Shown here piece after piece: positions 1 through 7,656 of a stretch of DNA of 10,132 bases. The position numbers were made by a program, and so were the translations under genes. Positions within the stretch are counted from its first letter, which is position 1; each line of letters starts with the position of its first letter. Under the pieces are notes generated by a model. It saw only the letters and a program-made list of their open reading frames with translations, was not told the origin of the DNA and searched no databases. Source of the stretch: Chitinophagales bacterium (GTDB lineage: Bacteria > Bacteroidota > Bacteroidia > Chitinophagales > JADIYW01); the NCBI GenBank assembly GCA_020848315.1, contig JADLAH010000146.1, positions 1-10,132 on the forward strand, in the 5' to 3' direction.

Positions 1-2765
1 TCTATCTGGAAGATATAGTTTTTGGTGGTAGCAAATGGATTCGCAGTAGAAAAAACCAACTCAAAATTCGGGTCATTCACCATGCAGAATTCGTACGGGG
101 AAATCGGAATGATATCGTCGGCCAGAATAATTTTGGTAATCGTCACTTCATTGTTGGTTTCAGAATATTCGCTGATCGCATCGGCGTAATCCACTTTAAT
201 TTTAAATGTATTCAATCCCGGGCCATTCAGTCGGTCTGATTGTACCCAAATAGCTACGGTATCAATATTTCGTGCGCTCGGCACGTTGACAGCCGTAGAT
301 TGTATCTGACCATTCGGGAAAATACGGTCAATATTGACGATGTAATTCTGCGTGGTGGCAGCACCCAGATTGCGTACAATGACATTAATTAAGAAAGAGT
401 CTGTGGCGGCATTGATATTCTGTTGTGCAAACTGAATACTGCTTGCATCAATGTAATAATCCGGTCGGGTATGTGTGTTGATGCGCAATCCCGGATCGCC
501 ATGATATATCATCTGATGGCCGAGCATCGGATTCAGGTCGCCTCCGAAAAATACCAGTTGTCGTGCCGTTTCTTTCAGGATATTCCCGATCTTATCGTTA
601 TACATTGTATTGGAAAAACGATTGTAGAATTCGGTGGAATAGGTGTTCAGGTTGGAGGCTACCGCATATGTTATCGGCGCGATATAGCCAATGGCCGCTT
701 TGTCCGGTGTAAGTACAAAACGTTCGCTGTAAGATGAGAAATCATTGAAGATGCTACCCACAAAGCAGCCGTTTGACAACATCAGGTGATAACGTCCTTT
801 GTTGTTGAAACTTTCCGGGACAAGATTGAAATCCAGTGTCGTCGTCGCGGAGTGGCCGAAGAAAGTAATCAGTGACACACCGGTATTGACGAGTGAGTCA
901 ATGAAAATATTCTGCGCAATCTGGATTGGGTCAGTGGTGTTTTTGAAAAGACTTGCCACCGTAGCGCCGTATTTCGGTGATTCAATCGTGTTTTTGTAGC
1001 CATCGAGATAGCTGCGGAAAAGTTGTTGTTCAAAATTGTTGTTGCCGCCCCCGAGGTGCATCACATTTTTCATCCACGATTTGTAGAAGGGTGTTTGGAA
1101 CGCCGGAAACGTATCGTTCAGTGTTGCTTCGTATTCTTTCACTTTCTCCAGATAATAGCGGATGTCATCGCCTTTGGATGCGGCAAGGCGGCCAACGCCG
1201 AGTTGCGGAAAATTAAGTTCCGGAGAGCGCGCCGTCAGCAGATTGTCAGAAGCCGGGTTTCCATAGGTTTGCACCAGACTCTTATCAATGCGACCCTGGT
1301 CTCTATAGTTGTAATTGTATTCAAATCCCTTACCGATGATATAGAGCAATTCCGGTTTAACCGAAAATCTGTCAATCGCGAAATTGATAAAGCGTCGAAT
1401 TGCCAGTGGGTGCTGGTTGATACCGAACCCAAACTGATCATTGAGTTCATCAATGTAAAACGTCTTTGCGTTGAAGGAACCGCCCGTCTGTGAAGAACGG
1501 TATTTCCTGTATTCTTCCACAAAGTCCGTGCCCGTACTGCTGGTGGTGAGCTTGCGATTGGTGATAATCAGATAATTGCCTTGTTGTGCGGCATTCAGGT
1601 AATTGGTGAATAAAACGGGTGTAAGTTTTGCTACAGCAGTAATATCTTCTGCGGCCTGGCTCGAGAGGTAGAGTCTGTTCTTGTTTTGCGCCGTTCCGTT
1701 GAGATGGAATTTTACCACTGTATCCACGATGCCGACATACCGCTGATTGTTGGTTAAATCGTACAATACCGGTGCGGTGCTGCGCGTATTGAAATTCCTG
1801 ATTTCAAAGTAGATGGGCGCATTTTTCAGAAACTGAAAATCCATTTTCGACTGGTTGTCGAAGTTGAATAATCTCGGGTATTGCAATTCCGTTACTGCAA
1901 TATATCCTTTTGCACCGGTCACATTTTCCCGATAGGTAAAGCGGGCGTCACCTTCCAGAATACTCATGCTATTCACCGTAAAATTTGGTCGCAATACTGT
2001 CGGTCCGATCCGTGATACTGTTGTGTCAAATGTGTTGAAGAAAGTGCGTATGATGTGGTTGCCGCTGCCGAGTGTGAAAACAGGACGCAAAAAGGCATTT
2101 ACATTCGGATTCCGGTAGACAAATCTCGGTTGTAGAAAGCTTTGCGTGTTGTTGTCATTTACCAACAAGGCGCCCGCATTAAATCCTTCTCCGATTGAAA
2201 AGTCGGAAGAAAATAACTGCGGGAAAAACGGCGATATCGGAAATCCGGTGAAAATACCTGCACCGTAGTTGCGGTACAGAATAGTGTTATAGCAATATTC
2301 TTCCGGTGCCGGCGCACCATTTAGGTCATTTATCTGCTGCTGTATGCGCGCATTGATGCTAAACGGATCCAGGGTGAGGAAATAGGTGGCGGTATCCGAA
2401 AACAAGCTGAGGCTTCTGTCCGGCTGATCATTCGGATCCTTGTACAACAGGGAGTCCGGGCGTCCGTCATTTCTTTCTCCGTAAAATTCGATATAATCAG
2501 CGGCGCTGAACTGATTGTTGGTGGTGACATATAAAGGCACTTCTCGCCCGTTACGAAACATTTTGAAGTCGGTGCCGCGCAGCTGACTGCTAGGAATGCC
2601 CGCAGAAAGAAGCGTATTGAAACTGATTCTGTACAGTCCGTTGGTGCCAATTTTAAATTTATAGTAGGTCTTTGAGTAGTCTATCCACTCATTCCCGTAA
2701 GGCTGAGCCTGCGCTAGGTAGAACGCACTCAACAGACAGCAAACCGTGATGAGTTTCTTGATCAT
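1..2765 (-). CDS. porU2: C25 (gingipain-like) cysteine peptidase, PorU2-type putative T9SS sortase; C-terminus beyond window
   Basis: About 921 codons are visible, reading in one open frame from the ATG at 2765-2763 to the left edge, where the gene continues. The N-terminus (MIKKLITVCCLLSAFYLAQA) is a signal peptide. Residues about 20-390 form a beta-rich region beginning with a YKFKIGTNGLYRISF stretch, as in PorU N-termini. The C25 peptidase domain spans roughly 395-757 (YLIITNRKL, then LLYIIGKGFE). It contains the likely catalytic pair: His638 in FFGHSATTT and Cys667 in LSNGCFVGS, 29 residues apart. Residues about 770-875 resemble a CARDB adhesion domain (IVRNLGAA ... YSETNNEVTI). C25 enzymes of the PorU type cleave C-terminal signals from T9SS cargo and attach it at the cell surface. 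Pairing with the upstream PorV-like gene supports a T9SS role. The '2' label (a paralogue of canonical PorU) rests on the CARDB region and the neighbour; plain PorU or another C25 peptidase remains possible. The family and catalytic residues are firm; the sortase role is inferred. Confidence 0.82.
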   Translation of the reverse strand, partial: MIKKLITVCCLLSAFYLAQAQPYGNEWIDYSKTYYKFKIGTNGLYRISFNTLLSAGIPSSQLRGTDFKMFRNGREVPLYVTTNNQFSAADYIEFYGERNDGRPDSLLYKDPNDQPDRSLSLFSDTATYFLTLDPFSINARIQQQINDLNGAPAPEEYCYNTILYRNYGAGIFTGFPISPFFPQLFSSDFSIGEGFNAGALLVNDNNTQSFLQPRFVYRNPNVNAFLRPVFTLGSGNHIIRTFFNTFDTTVSRIGPTVLRPNFTVNSMSILEGDARFTYRENVTGAKGYIAVTELQYPRLFNFDNQSKMDFQFLKNAPIYFEIRNFNTRSTAPVLYDLTNNQRYVGIVDTVVKFHLNGTAQNKNRLYLSSQAAEDITAVAKLTPVLFTNYLNAAQQGNYLIITNRKLTTSSTGTDFVEEYRKYRSSQTGGSFNAKTFYIDELNDQFGFGINQHPLAIRRFINFAIDRFSVKPELLYIIGKGFEYNYNYRDQGRIDKSLVQTYGNPASDNLLTARSPELNFPQLGVGRLAASKGDDIRYYLEKVKEYEATLNDTFPAFQTPFYKSWMKNVMHLGGGNNNFEQQLFRSYLDGYKNTIESPKYGATVASLFKNTTDPIQIAQNIFIDSLVNTGVSLITFFGHSATTTLDFNLVPESFNNKGRYHLMLSNGCFVGSIFNDFSSYSERFVLTPDKAAIGYIAPITYAVASNLNTYSTEFYNRFSNTMYNDKIGNILKETARQLVFFGGDLNPMLGHQMIYHGDPGLRINTHTRPDYYIDASSIQFAQQNINAATDSFLINVIVRNLGAATTQNYIVNIDRIFPNGQIQSTAVNVPSARNIDTVAIWVQSDRLNGPGLNTFKIKVDYADAISEYSETNNEVTITKIILADDIIPISPYEFCMVNDPNFELVFSTANPFATTKNYIFQI

Positions 2766-3970
2766 TTTACTTCATTTTGTGGTTCTGGTGCCACCGGCTC
2801 CGGAGTCACCGGAGCAACGGATTGTTCACTGCCGGCTGGCACTTCCGAATCAGCGGCATTGATGAGTTTGGCACTTTCCTTGTTCTTACGTTTGTTGATA
2901 CCCACTTTCATGGATACCACGTGCGAAAACTGACTCTCTGATGCTTTGCCGATGTCTGTGTAGGCATAATCAACATAAATGAAATTCTTGAAGCGGAGGC
3001 CAACACCGATATTCGGTTGAACAGTAAACGTTTTTTTACCTTCGCTGTTCAGCATTTTCTGGAAATTATTGACGCCGCCGCGCAGGTAAAAGATTTTCCA
3101 TAAACCCAGCTGGACACCTATACGCGGATCCATACTCACTTTCTTCGTAGATACAAGTGTATTTCTCTGTCCGTCGGTAGTCAGTTCCCAGTCGAGCGCT
3201 GCCGTCACTTCAATCTTGTCTTTGAACATCTTGCTGTAGGCTACGCCCAGCTGAATGCGAGGTAAGGTGATTTCCGTCGAACTCACCGGAATGGTGTTGT
3301 CGGTTTGTGCGAGGATTTGTTTCTCTTTTTCACTGAAACTGAAGGACCAGGCGTTGAAAGTGGTGGTGATATCTTTCACCGTCAGCCCGATCTGCCAGTC
3401 TTTGATTTTATACATCGCGCCGATATCCACGCCGAAGCCCCAGGATTTAGCGAAGCCGCCGGCTTTATTGTGTACAATTTTCGCGGTAGCGCCCACCGAT
3501 AAATTGGGAATGATGGTGCGGGCATACGACAGCAGAATGCCATAGTTGCCCACCGAAAAACTTTTGACATTGTCATAATTCACGCTGCCGTCCGCGTCAA
3601 TCAGTTCGAGGGTGTTGGGAATGTCATCCACCCCGAAGCGCATAAAATTCAGCGCGAATGCGTGTTTGTTACTGTCCAGTGGAAATGCGACCCCTGCGTA
3701 GTCAAACTTGGCAATGCCGGCGAAATATTCATTGTGCATGAAGCTGAACTGCATATTGGTGGGTATTTTCACCAGTCCCGCAGGATTCCAGTAGCCCGCA
3801 GTCAGGTCATTGGTGGTAGCCACAACGGCATTGCCCATCCCAAAATTCTGGGCGCCCACACCGATGTACATAAAGTCATTGCTGTATTTGGGTGGTTGCG
3901 CATGCACTATTCCGATGCCTGCGAACAGCAACACACAAAATGCCCTGTTTATACGTTGAGTTAAAGTCAT
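2762..3970 (-). CDS. porV2: PorV/PorQ-family outer-membrane protein, PorV2-type T9SS component
   Basis: This 402-residue protein has a signal peptide (about 1-24, ending IVHA before Q). A FadL-superfamily beta-barrel follows: KYSNDFMYIGVGAQ, GMGNAVVATTNDLTAGYWNPAGL (NPAGL at 62-66), then alternating amphipathic strands up to about residue 360. Canonical PorV/LptO proteins begin with a PDSR-type motif. This one has the KYSN..IGVGA form that I associate with the PorV2 group. PorV proteins bind the C-terminal domains of T9SS cargo after export and hand them to the PorU attachment machinery. The last about 33 residues form an unusual Pro/Glu/Ala-rich tail (APVTPEPVAPEP) beyond the expected final strand. 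The TGA stop (2764-2762) overlaps the ATG of the downstream peptidase gene in an ATGA, suggesting translational coupling and stoichiometric production. A PorQ-like or other member of the family is the main alternative. Confidence 0.8.
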   Translation of the reverse strand: MTLTQRINRAFCVLLFAGIGIVHAQPPKYSNDFMYIGVGAQNFGMGNAVVATTNDLTAGYWNPAGLVKIPTNMQFSFMHNEYFAGIAKFDYAGVAFPLDSNKHAFALNFMRFGVDDIPNTLELIDADGSVNYDNVKSFSVGNYGILLSYARTIIPNLSVGATAKIVHNKAGGFAKSWGFGVDIGAMYKIKDWQIGLTVKDITTTFNAWSFSFSEKEKQILAQTDNTIPVSSTEITLPRIQLGVAYSKMFKDKIEVTAALDWELTTDGQRNTLVSTKKVSMDPRIGVQLGLWKIFYLRGGVNNFQKMLNSEGKKTFTVQPNIGVGLRFKNFIYVDYAYTDIGKASESQFSHVVSMKVGINKRKNKESAKLINAADSEVPAGSEQSVAPVTPEPVAPEPQNEVK

Positions 3971-4000
3971 ACTGGTTTTCGATTCTTGAATAAATACCCG

Positions 4001-4019
4001 ATGCCTATGAGTTAGGCAT
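4001..4019. repeat. 7-bp perfect inverted repeat near the porV2 transcription start
   Basis: The arms ATGCCTA (4001-4007) and TAGGCAT (4013-4019) are perfectly complementary around the 5-base spacer TGAGT. No T-run follows on either strand, so it does not look like a terminator. It lies 31 bases upstream of the porV2 start codon and next to the candidate leftward promoter. It could be an operator or a 5' leader hairpin of the porV2-porU2 mRNA; no protein partner can be named. Confidence 0.5.
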
Positions 4020-4022
4020 GTG

Positions 4023-4051
4023 TAAATTTACCTTAATTCTAGTAAAATCAA
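4023..4051 (-). promoter_or_regulatory. Candidate Bacteroidota-type promoter for porV2-porU2
   Basis: Read on the minus strand, TTG (4051-4049) is followed after 18 bases by TAAATTTA (4030-4023). The latter matches TAnnTTTG except for its last base, and the spacing fits the -33/-7 arrangement known for this phylum. The leader to the ATG at 3970 would be about 45 bases. The block GTAAATTTAC (4022-4031) is itself palindromic. The imperfect match keeps this tentative. Confidence 0.35.
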
Positions 4052-4144
4052 GACATCTTTGCCTTTTTTTGCGTTGCATCCGCCCAGTTTTTTTGTTTTG
4101 TTTAAAAAAATGTTCGGGGAGGGGCTTTATCCCTTTACAATTTG

Positions 4145-4152
4145 TATTTTTG
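4145..4152 (+). promoter_or_regulatory. TAnnTTTG (-7) promoter element of tyrS
   Basis: TATTTTTG matches the Bacteroidota -7 consensus TAnnTTTG exactly and is followed by C, as is common. It lies 21 bases before the tyrS ATG, implying a very short leader of roughly 15 bases. I do not see a convincing TTTG -33 element at the usual distance upstream; that stretch is a G-rich GGGGAGGGGC run. Confidence 0.6.
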
Positions 4153-4173
4153 CGCCACAAACACGACACTTTT

Positions 4174-5457
4174 ATGATGAATTTTGTGGAGGAATTACGT
4201 TGGAGAGGCATGTTGCACGATATTATGCCGGGCACGGAAGAGCTGCTGAACAAGGGCATGGTGAAAGGCTATATCGGATTTGATCCGACTTCCGACTCCC
4301 TGGGGATAGGCAATATGGTGCAGGTGATGACCTTGCTGCATTTTCAGCGCTGCGGGCACAAGCCGATTGCGCTCGTAGGCGGTGCCACCGGCATGGTGGG
4401 CGATCCGAGTTTTAAAAGTGCCGAAAGAAACCTGCTCAATGAAGAACAACTGCAGCATAATCTGGCGGGACAAAGAAAGCAGCTCGAGAAATTCCTCGAT
4501 TTCAACTGTGGGGAGCAATCCGCTGAAATAGTCAATAATTACGACTGGTTCAAGCAATTTTCCTTCCTGGATTTTATCCGAGATGTGGGTAAACATATTA
4601 CGGTTAATTATATGATGAGCAAGGATTCCGTGAAGACCCGTCTGGAAACAGGATTGTCGTTTACGGAGTTTTCCTATCAATTGATACAGGGCTATGATTT
4701 TTATTATCTCTGGAAAAATAAGGGCATTCAGTTGCAGTTGGGCGGCAGCGACCAATGGGGCAATATCGTGACCGGCACCGAGCTGATTCGCAGAATCGAG
4801 GGGGGCGAAGCGTACGCCCTCACCACACAGCTGATAAAAAAAGCGGATGGTACCAAATTCGGTAAAACGGAAAGTGGTAATGTGTGGCTGGATCCGAACA
4901 AAACCTCACCGTACAAATTCTATCAGTTTTGGCTGAATGCGGATGATAAGGATGTGAAAAACTGGATTCGCGTTTTCTCGATGAAAACCCGCGAAGAGAT
5001 TGAAGCGCTCGAAAAGGAACAGGATGCCGCTCCGCACCTGCGTGTATTGCAGAAAGCACTGGCCGAAGAAATTACCGTGCGCGTACACAGCCGGCAGGAT
5101 TATGAACAGGCGGTCAAGGCTTCAGAAATTCTGTTTGGGAAAGCGACCAAAGAGCACCTGACAGCGCTGAATGATCAGCAACTGGAAGATATTTTTGACG
5201 GCGTACCGAATTTTACGATTTCAAAAGATAAGTTGTCCGGTGGTATAAATATCCTGGATTTGCTGGCGCAGGAAACGAGCATCGTCCCATCCAAAGGGGA
5301 GGCTCGCAAGCTGGTGCAAGGCAATGGTATTGCCATCAATATGGAAAAATCCGCGGATGTAAATGCGGATATTAATGCCGATTTCCTGATTAACGGAAAG
5401 TATATCGTCGTGAAAAAAGGCAAAAAAGATTACAACCTGCTGGTGGTGGAAGGATAA
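4174..5457 (+). CDS. tyrS: Tyrosyl-tRNA synthetase (TyrRS, type 1)
   Basis: The 427-residue cytosolic class I synthetase activates tyrosine with ATP and charges tRNA-Tyr; the length is normal for bacterial TyrRS. The Rossmann catalytic domain shows [12 protein letters not shown], then [56 protein letters not shown] and GGSDQWGN (190-197). The KMSKS-type loop is KFGKT (228-232). A C-terminal S4-like RNA-binding region (about 358-425, [17 protein letters not shown]) is present. The HIGH signature position reads G44-I45-G46-N47, so both histidines are absent (see findings). The frame is open upstream to an ATG at 4018, but those codons encode a Cys/Phe-rich stretch unlike TyrRS and cross the promoter, so the MMNF start at 4174 is preferred; the next codon (4177) is also ATG. 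Transcription ends at a hairpin overlapping the stop codon. Confidence 0.96.
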   Translation: MMNFVEELRWRGMLHDIMPGTEELLNKGMVKGYIGFDPTSDSLGIGNMVQVMTLLHFQRCGHKPIALVGGATGMVGDPSFKSAERNLLNEEQLQHNLAGQRKQLEKFLDFNCGEQSAEIVNNYDWFKQFSFLDFIRDVGKHITVNYMMSKDSVKTRLETGLSFTEFSYQLIQGYDFYYLWKNKGIQLQLGGSDQWGNIVTGTELIRRIEGGEAYALTTQLIKKADGTKFGKTESGNVWLDPNKTSPYKFYQFWLNADDKDVKNWIRVFSMKTREEIEALEKEQDAAPHLRVLQKALAEEITVRVHSRQDYEQAVKASEILFGKATKEHLTALNDQQLEDIFDGVPNFTISKDKLSGGINILDLLAQETSIVPSKGEARKLVQGNGIAINMEKSADVNADINADFLINGKYIVVKKGKKDYNLLVVEG

Positions 5458-5474
5458 TGATTTATCCTTTTTTT
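5450..5474 (+). terminator. Intrinsic terminator of tyrS, overlapping the stop codon
   Basis: The arms AAGGATAA (5450-5457) and TTATCCTT (5462-5469) form a perfect 8-bp stem with loop TGAT, followed by TTTTT (5470-5474; seven Ts in a row including the arm). The stem is AT-rich with only two G-C pairs, so strength is uncertain. The tyrS TAA and, on the other strand, the TAA of the methyltransferase gene both sit inside the stem. On the minus strand no T-run follows the hairpin, so it should work mainly for tyrS. Confidence 0.65.
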
Positions 5475-6115
5475 GCGAGCGTGATATAATAATCGAATAT
5501 AGGCTCCTTTTTATACAAGATAGTCTGCGTTAACGTTAAACCTCGTTTGGTAAGGTGTTCATTGTATTCCCGGATGTCAAGCTGCACGGGATGCAGCATA
5601 TCGCCCGGCAGCCACTGAAAGATTTTTTTCAGCCATCCGTGACGGTGGGCATCTGTAGAGATAATCAGCGTTCCGCCCGGTTTCAGTGCACGCACCAGAT
5701 TGTCGTAACATTTTTCCAAATCATTGACATGGTTAATGGCATTGAGGCAGAAAATGTAGTCAAATTTTTCGGTGTATTCGATATTTTCCAGGCTGTTTGT
5801 CACGAATGTTGTCCACGGGAAATGGCTGGTATCCAGGAGTCCGTTCGCCACATACTCATCGAGGAGCGGATCCACAGCGACTACGCTGTTTCTTTTTAAT
5901 GCTATGAAAATTCCTGCCGGTCCGCATCCTGCATCGAGGATGTCGTGGTGCTCCGGCAGTTCTATATATTTTTCAATGGAAAAAAGCATTTCATCCCAGT
6001 AGCCGGCCTTCCACACCAGGTATTCATTGATGTTCTTGTCGGATAGATATTTCTTCCACCACTTCAGTTCGAGGCTTTGGGCAATGCGCCATTTTATGGT
6101 CGACTGGTCTTTCAA
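5462..6115 (-). CDS. Class I SAM-dependent methyltransferase
   Basis: The protein is 217 residues long from a TTG start. The Rossmann SAM-binding signature is clear: motif I ILDAGCGPAG (59-68), an acidic strand-2 end VVAVDPL with Asp82, motif II FDYIFCLNAINHV (118-130) and motif III LKPGGTLIIS (144-153), as in Methyltransf_11/UbiE-like enzymes. It has no signal peptide or membrane segment, so it should be cytosolic. The substrate is not apparent; the basic, Trp-rich N-terminus (WRIAQSLELKWWKKYL) and WLKKIFQWLPGDMLHPVQ after motif III could contribute to substrate recognition. The start is uncertain: no in-frame ATG occurs before Met43. The frame is open upstream only to the stop codon of the preceding gene, ending at 6137, with ATT codons in between. 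It is the last gene of the leftward unit, 21 bases after the FadL-like gene, and converges on tyrS with 4 bases between stop codons. Confidence 0.88.
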   Translation of the reverse strand: MKDQSTIKWRIAQSLELKWWKKYLSDKNINEYLVWKAGYWDEMLFSIEKYIELPEHHDILDAGCGPAGIFIALKRNSVVAVDPLLDEYVANGLLDTSHFPWTTFVTNSLENIEYTEKFDYIFCLNAINHVNDLEKCYDNLVRALKPGGTLIISTDAHRHGWLKKIFQWLPGDMLHPVQLDIREYNEHLTKRGLTLTQTILYKKEPIFDYYITLAKKG

Positions 6116-6136
6116 GTATTCAGGATTTCTCCAAAT

Positions 6137-7642
6137 TTAGAGTTTATATCCGAGAGTAAAAAGAATGGCAGGTCTTTTTGTATGCAGTACGGCCATCGGT
6201 GATGGCTGCCACGCATCTACATTCACGGTATAAGGGACAGATAACTGTTTGAAGCTGGTTTGGATATAGGTAACGTCGGCAAAGAAATGTTCTCCGCGAT
6301 AACCCAAACCACCTGAATAGGTCAACTGATGTGTTTTGATTTGAGTAGGTGCTGATTCTTTGCTGAATGGGGTCGACTGATATTGTACACCACCACGCAC
6401 GCGGAAGGATTTGTATTTGAATTCGACACCCGTTTTAATGGTGTGGAGCAGGCCGTATTTGCCGCGGATGACATTGTTGACATAACTCTCATAAGCTCTG
6501 ACATTGGTGTTGTCATCGCGGAAGCGGAATTTGGAATATCCGGCATCGCTGAGTTCATATTCCGTACTGATAAATCCGTATTTGTGGATGTATCCTGCAC
6601 CGGCAGTCAGCTTCCAAGGCTGTACAAATTTGTACTTGGAGGCACCTTCCGGCGATTCACCGGTCAGCAGCACCGACTCGCTGGCGTAATCCACTTCCAT
6701 AGAAGTCAAATACGCATCGTTCATATAAATAATGCCTGGTGTCTGCACAGCCAGTGACAGGCGCAGGTTCGGAATCGGCATGCCGATAATACCGGCTTTC
6801 AGGTTGAATCCGATGCCTTTAGTCCGCTGGTAGGTTTCCACGAAAAAGGAGTTTAAATCGAAGGCCGAATCACGGGTATCCGTTTCTTCTATTTTGTAGC
6901 GTTCGGTATAGGACAGGAATGGTATGCCCAATGAAGCACCCACCATAATTTTGTCGTTGTATGTGCTGGCAATACCCAATGTGAGTTCATCCATGCCACC
7001 GTTTCTGCGGATGGTCACATCCTGCTGCATATTTCCGTTGTTGGTGGCGGTGTAGAAGTCTCCGGTGAGGGTATCCACCGTGAGCAAATTCAGCTGAAAC
7101 GCAATGCTGGCATCGAACGGGTAGTTGTTGGCTGCATCACTTTCCGACTGAATAAAATCGCGGTCGGAGAGTTTCTCCCAGTAATTATTCAGTATGCTGT
7201 TTTTCTCATTGTATCCGCTGAAGGAATAGGATTCGTTGTAATTCGCCAGCCGGTTGATGCTGATGCCAAATTTGATACCATTCCATTTCTTATTCGAACT
7301 GTTTGCGTATCTGCTGGTGAATACGGCGCCTAGATTGCTGAGCTGAAACTTTGTCTTTCCGTCTTCGAGCCTGTTGCCGAAGAAATCGGATTCGGAGCGC
7401 TGTATGGAAATAACCGGACTCAGGCTGAATTCCGAAGAACTGATCTTGCCAATACCGGCAGGATTAGTGGACAGCACACTGACATCCGCGCCAATGGTTC
7501 CCATCGTATTGGCAACGCCCATATTGCGGGCAGTGCCCTGCACGGAGGTAATGCCGAACCGGAGTGCATCAATATCTGTTTGCGCCGCTGTGGGGGTGAT
7601 ACCTGCCGCCAGCAAAGAAAGAATTGCAATGAGTTTTCGCAT
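6137..7642 (-). CDS. OmpP1/FadL/TodX-family outer-membrane transport protein
   Basis: This 501-residue protein has a signal peptide (about 1-20, ending PTAA before Q). The characteristic N-terminal plug-like region follows: DIDALRFG, GTARNMGVANTMGTIGADVSVLSTNPAGIG (NPAG at 60-63) and SSSEFSLSP. The rest is amphipathic beta strands ending in FTLGYKL, consistent with an outer-membrane barrel. Family members such as FadL and TodX move hydrophobic molecules (long-chain fatty acids, aromatics) across the outer membrane; the substrate here cannot be read from sequence. It follows the Asn-rich exported protein gene by 14 bases and precedes the methyltransferase by 21 bases, so the three are probably co-transcribed. 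It belongs to the same broad superfamily as the PorV2-like protein but is too divergent to look like a recent duplicate. Confidence 0.88.
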   Translation of the reverse strand: MRKLIAILSLLAAGITPTAAQTDIDALRFGITSVQGTARNMGVANTMGTIGADVSVLSTNPAGIGKISSSEFSLSPVISIQRSESDFFGNRLEDGKTKFQLSNLGAVFTSRYANSSNKKWNGIKFGISINRLANYNESYSFSGYNEKNSILNNYWEKLSDRDFIQSESDAANNYPFDASIAFQLNLLTVDTLTGDFYTATNNGNMQQDVTIRRNGGMDELTLGIASTYNDKIMVGASLGIPFLSYTERYKIEETDTRDSAFDLNSFFVETYQRTKGIGFNLKAGIIGMPIPNLRLSLAVQTPGIIYMNDAYLTSMEVDYASESVLLTGESPEGASKYKFVQPWKLTAGAGYIHKYGFISTEYELSDAGYSKFRFRDDNTNVRAYESYVNNVIRGKYGLLHTIKTGVEFKYKSFRVRGGVQYQSTPFSKESAPTQIKTHQLTYSGGLGYRGEHFFADVTYIQTSFKQLSVPYTVNVDAWQPSPMAVLHTKRPAILFTLGYKL

Positions 7643-7656
7643 GCAGTGGCTGTAAT

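Noticed and set aside
423..1493. Plus-strand open frames of 66 to 156 codons (423-737, 799-999, 1023-1493) opposite the C25 peptidase.
   Set aside because: They lie wholly inside the peptidase gene, match no family I know, and the minus frame carries the catalytic His and Cys and continuous domain order.
4018..4173. An extra 52-codon N-terminal extension of TyrRS from an upstream in-frame ATG.
   Set aside because: The extension is Cys/Phe-rich and unlike TyrRS, includes the exact -7 promoter element, and would overlap the proposed porV2 control region; 427 residues is the normal length.
4195..4755. A 186-codon minus-strand frame opposite tyrS.
   Set aside because: It is a shadow of the strongly conserved tyrS frame, without signal, promoter or recognisable domain.
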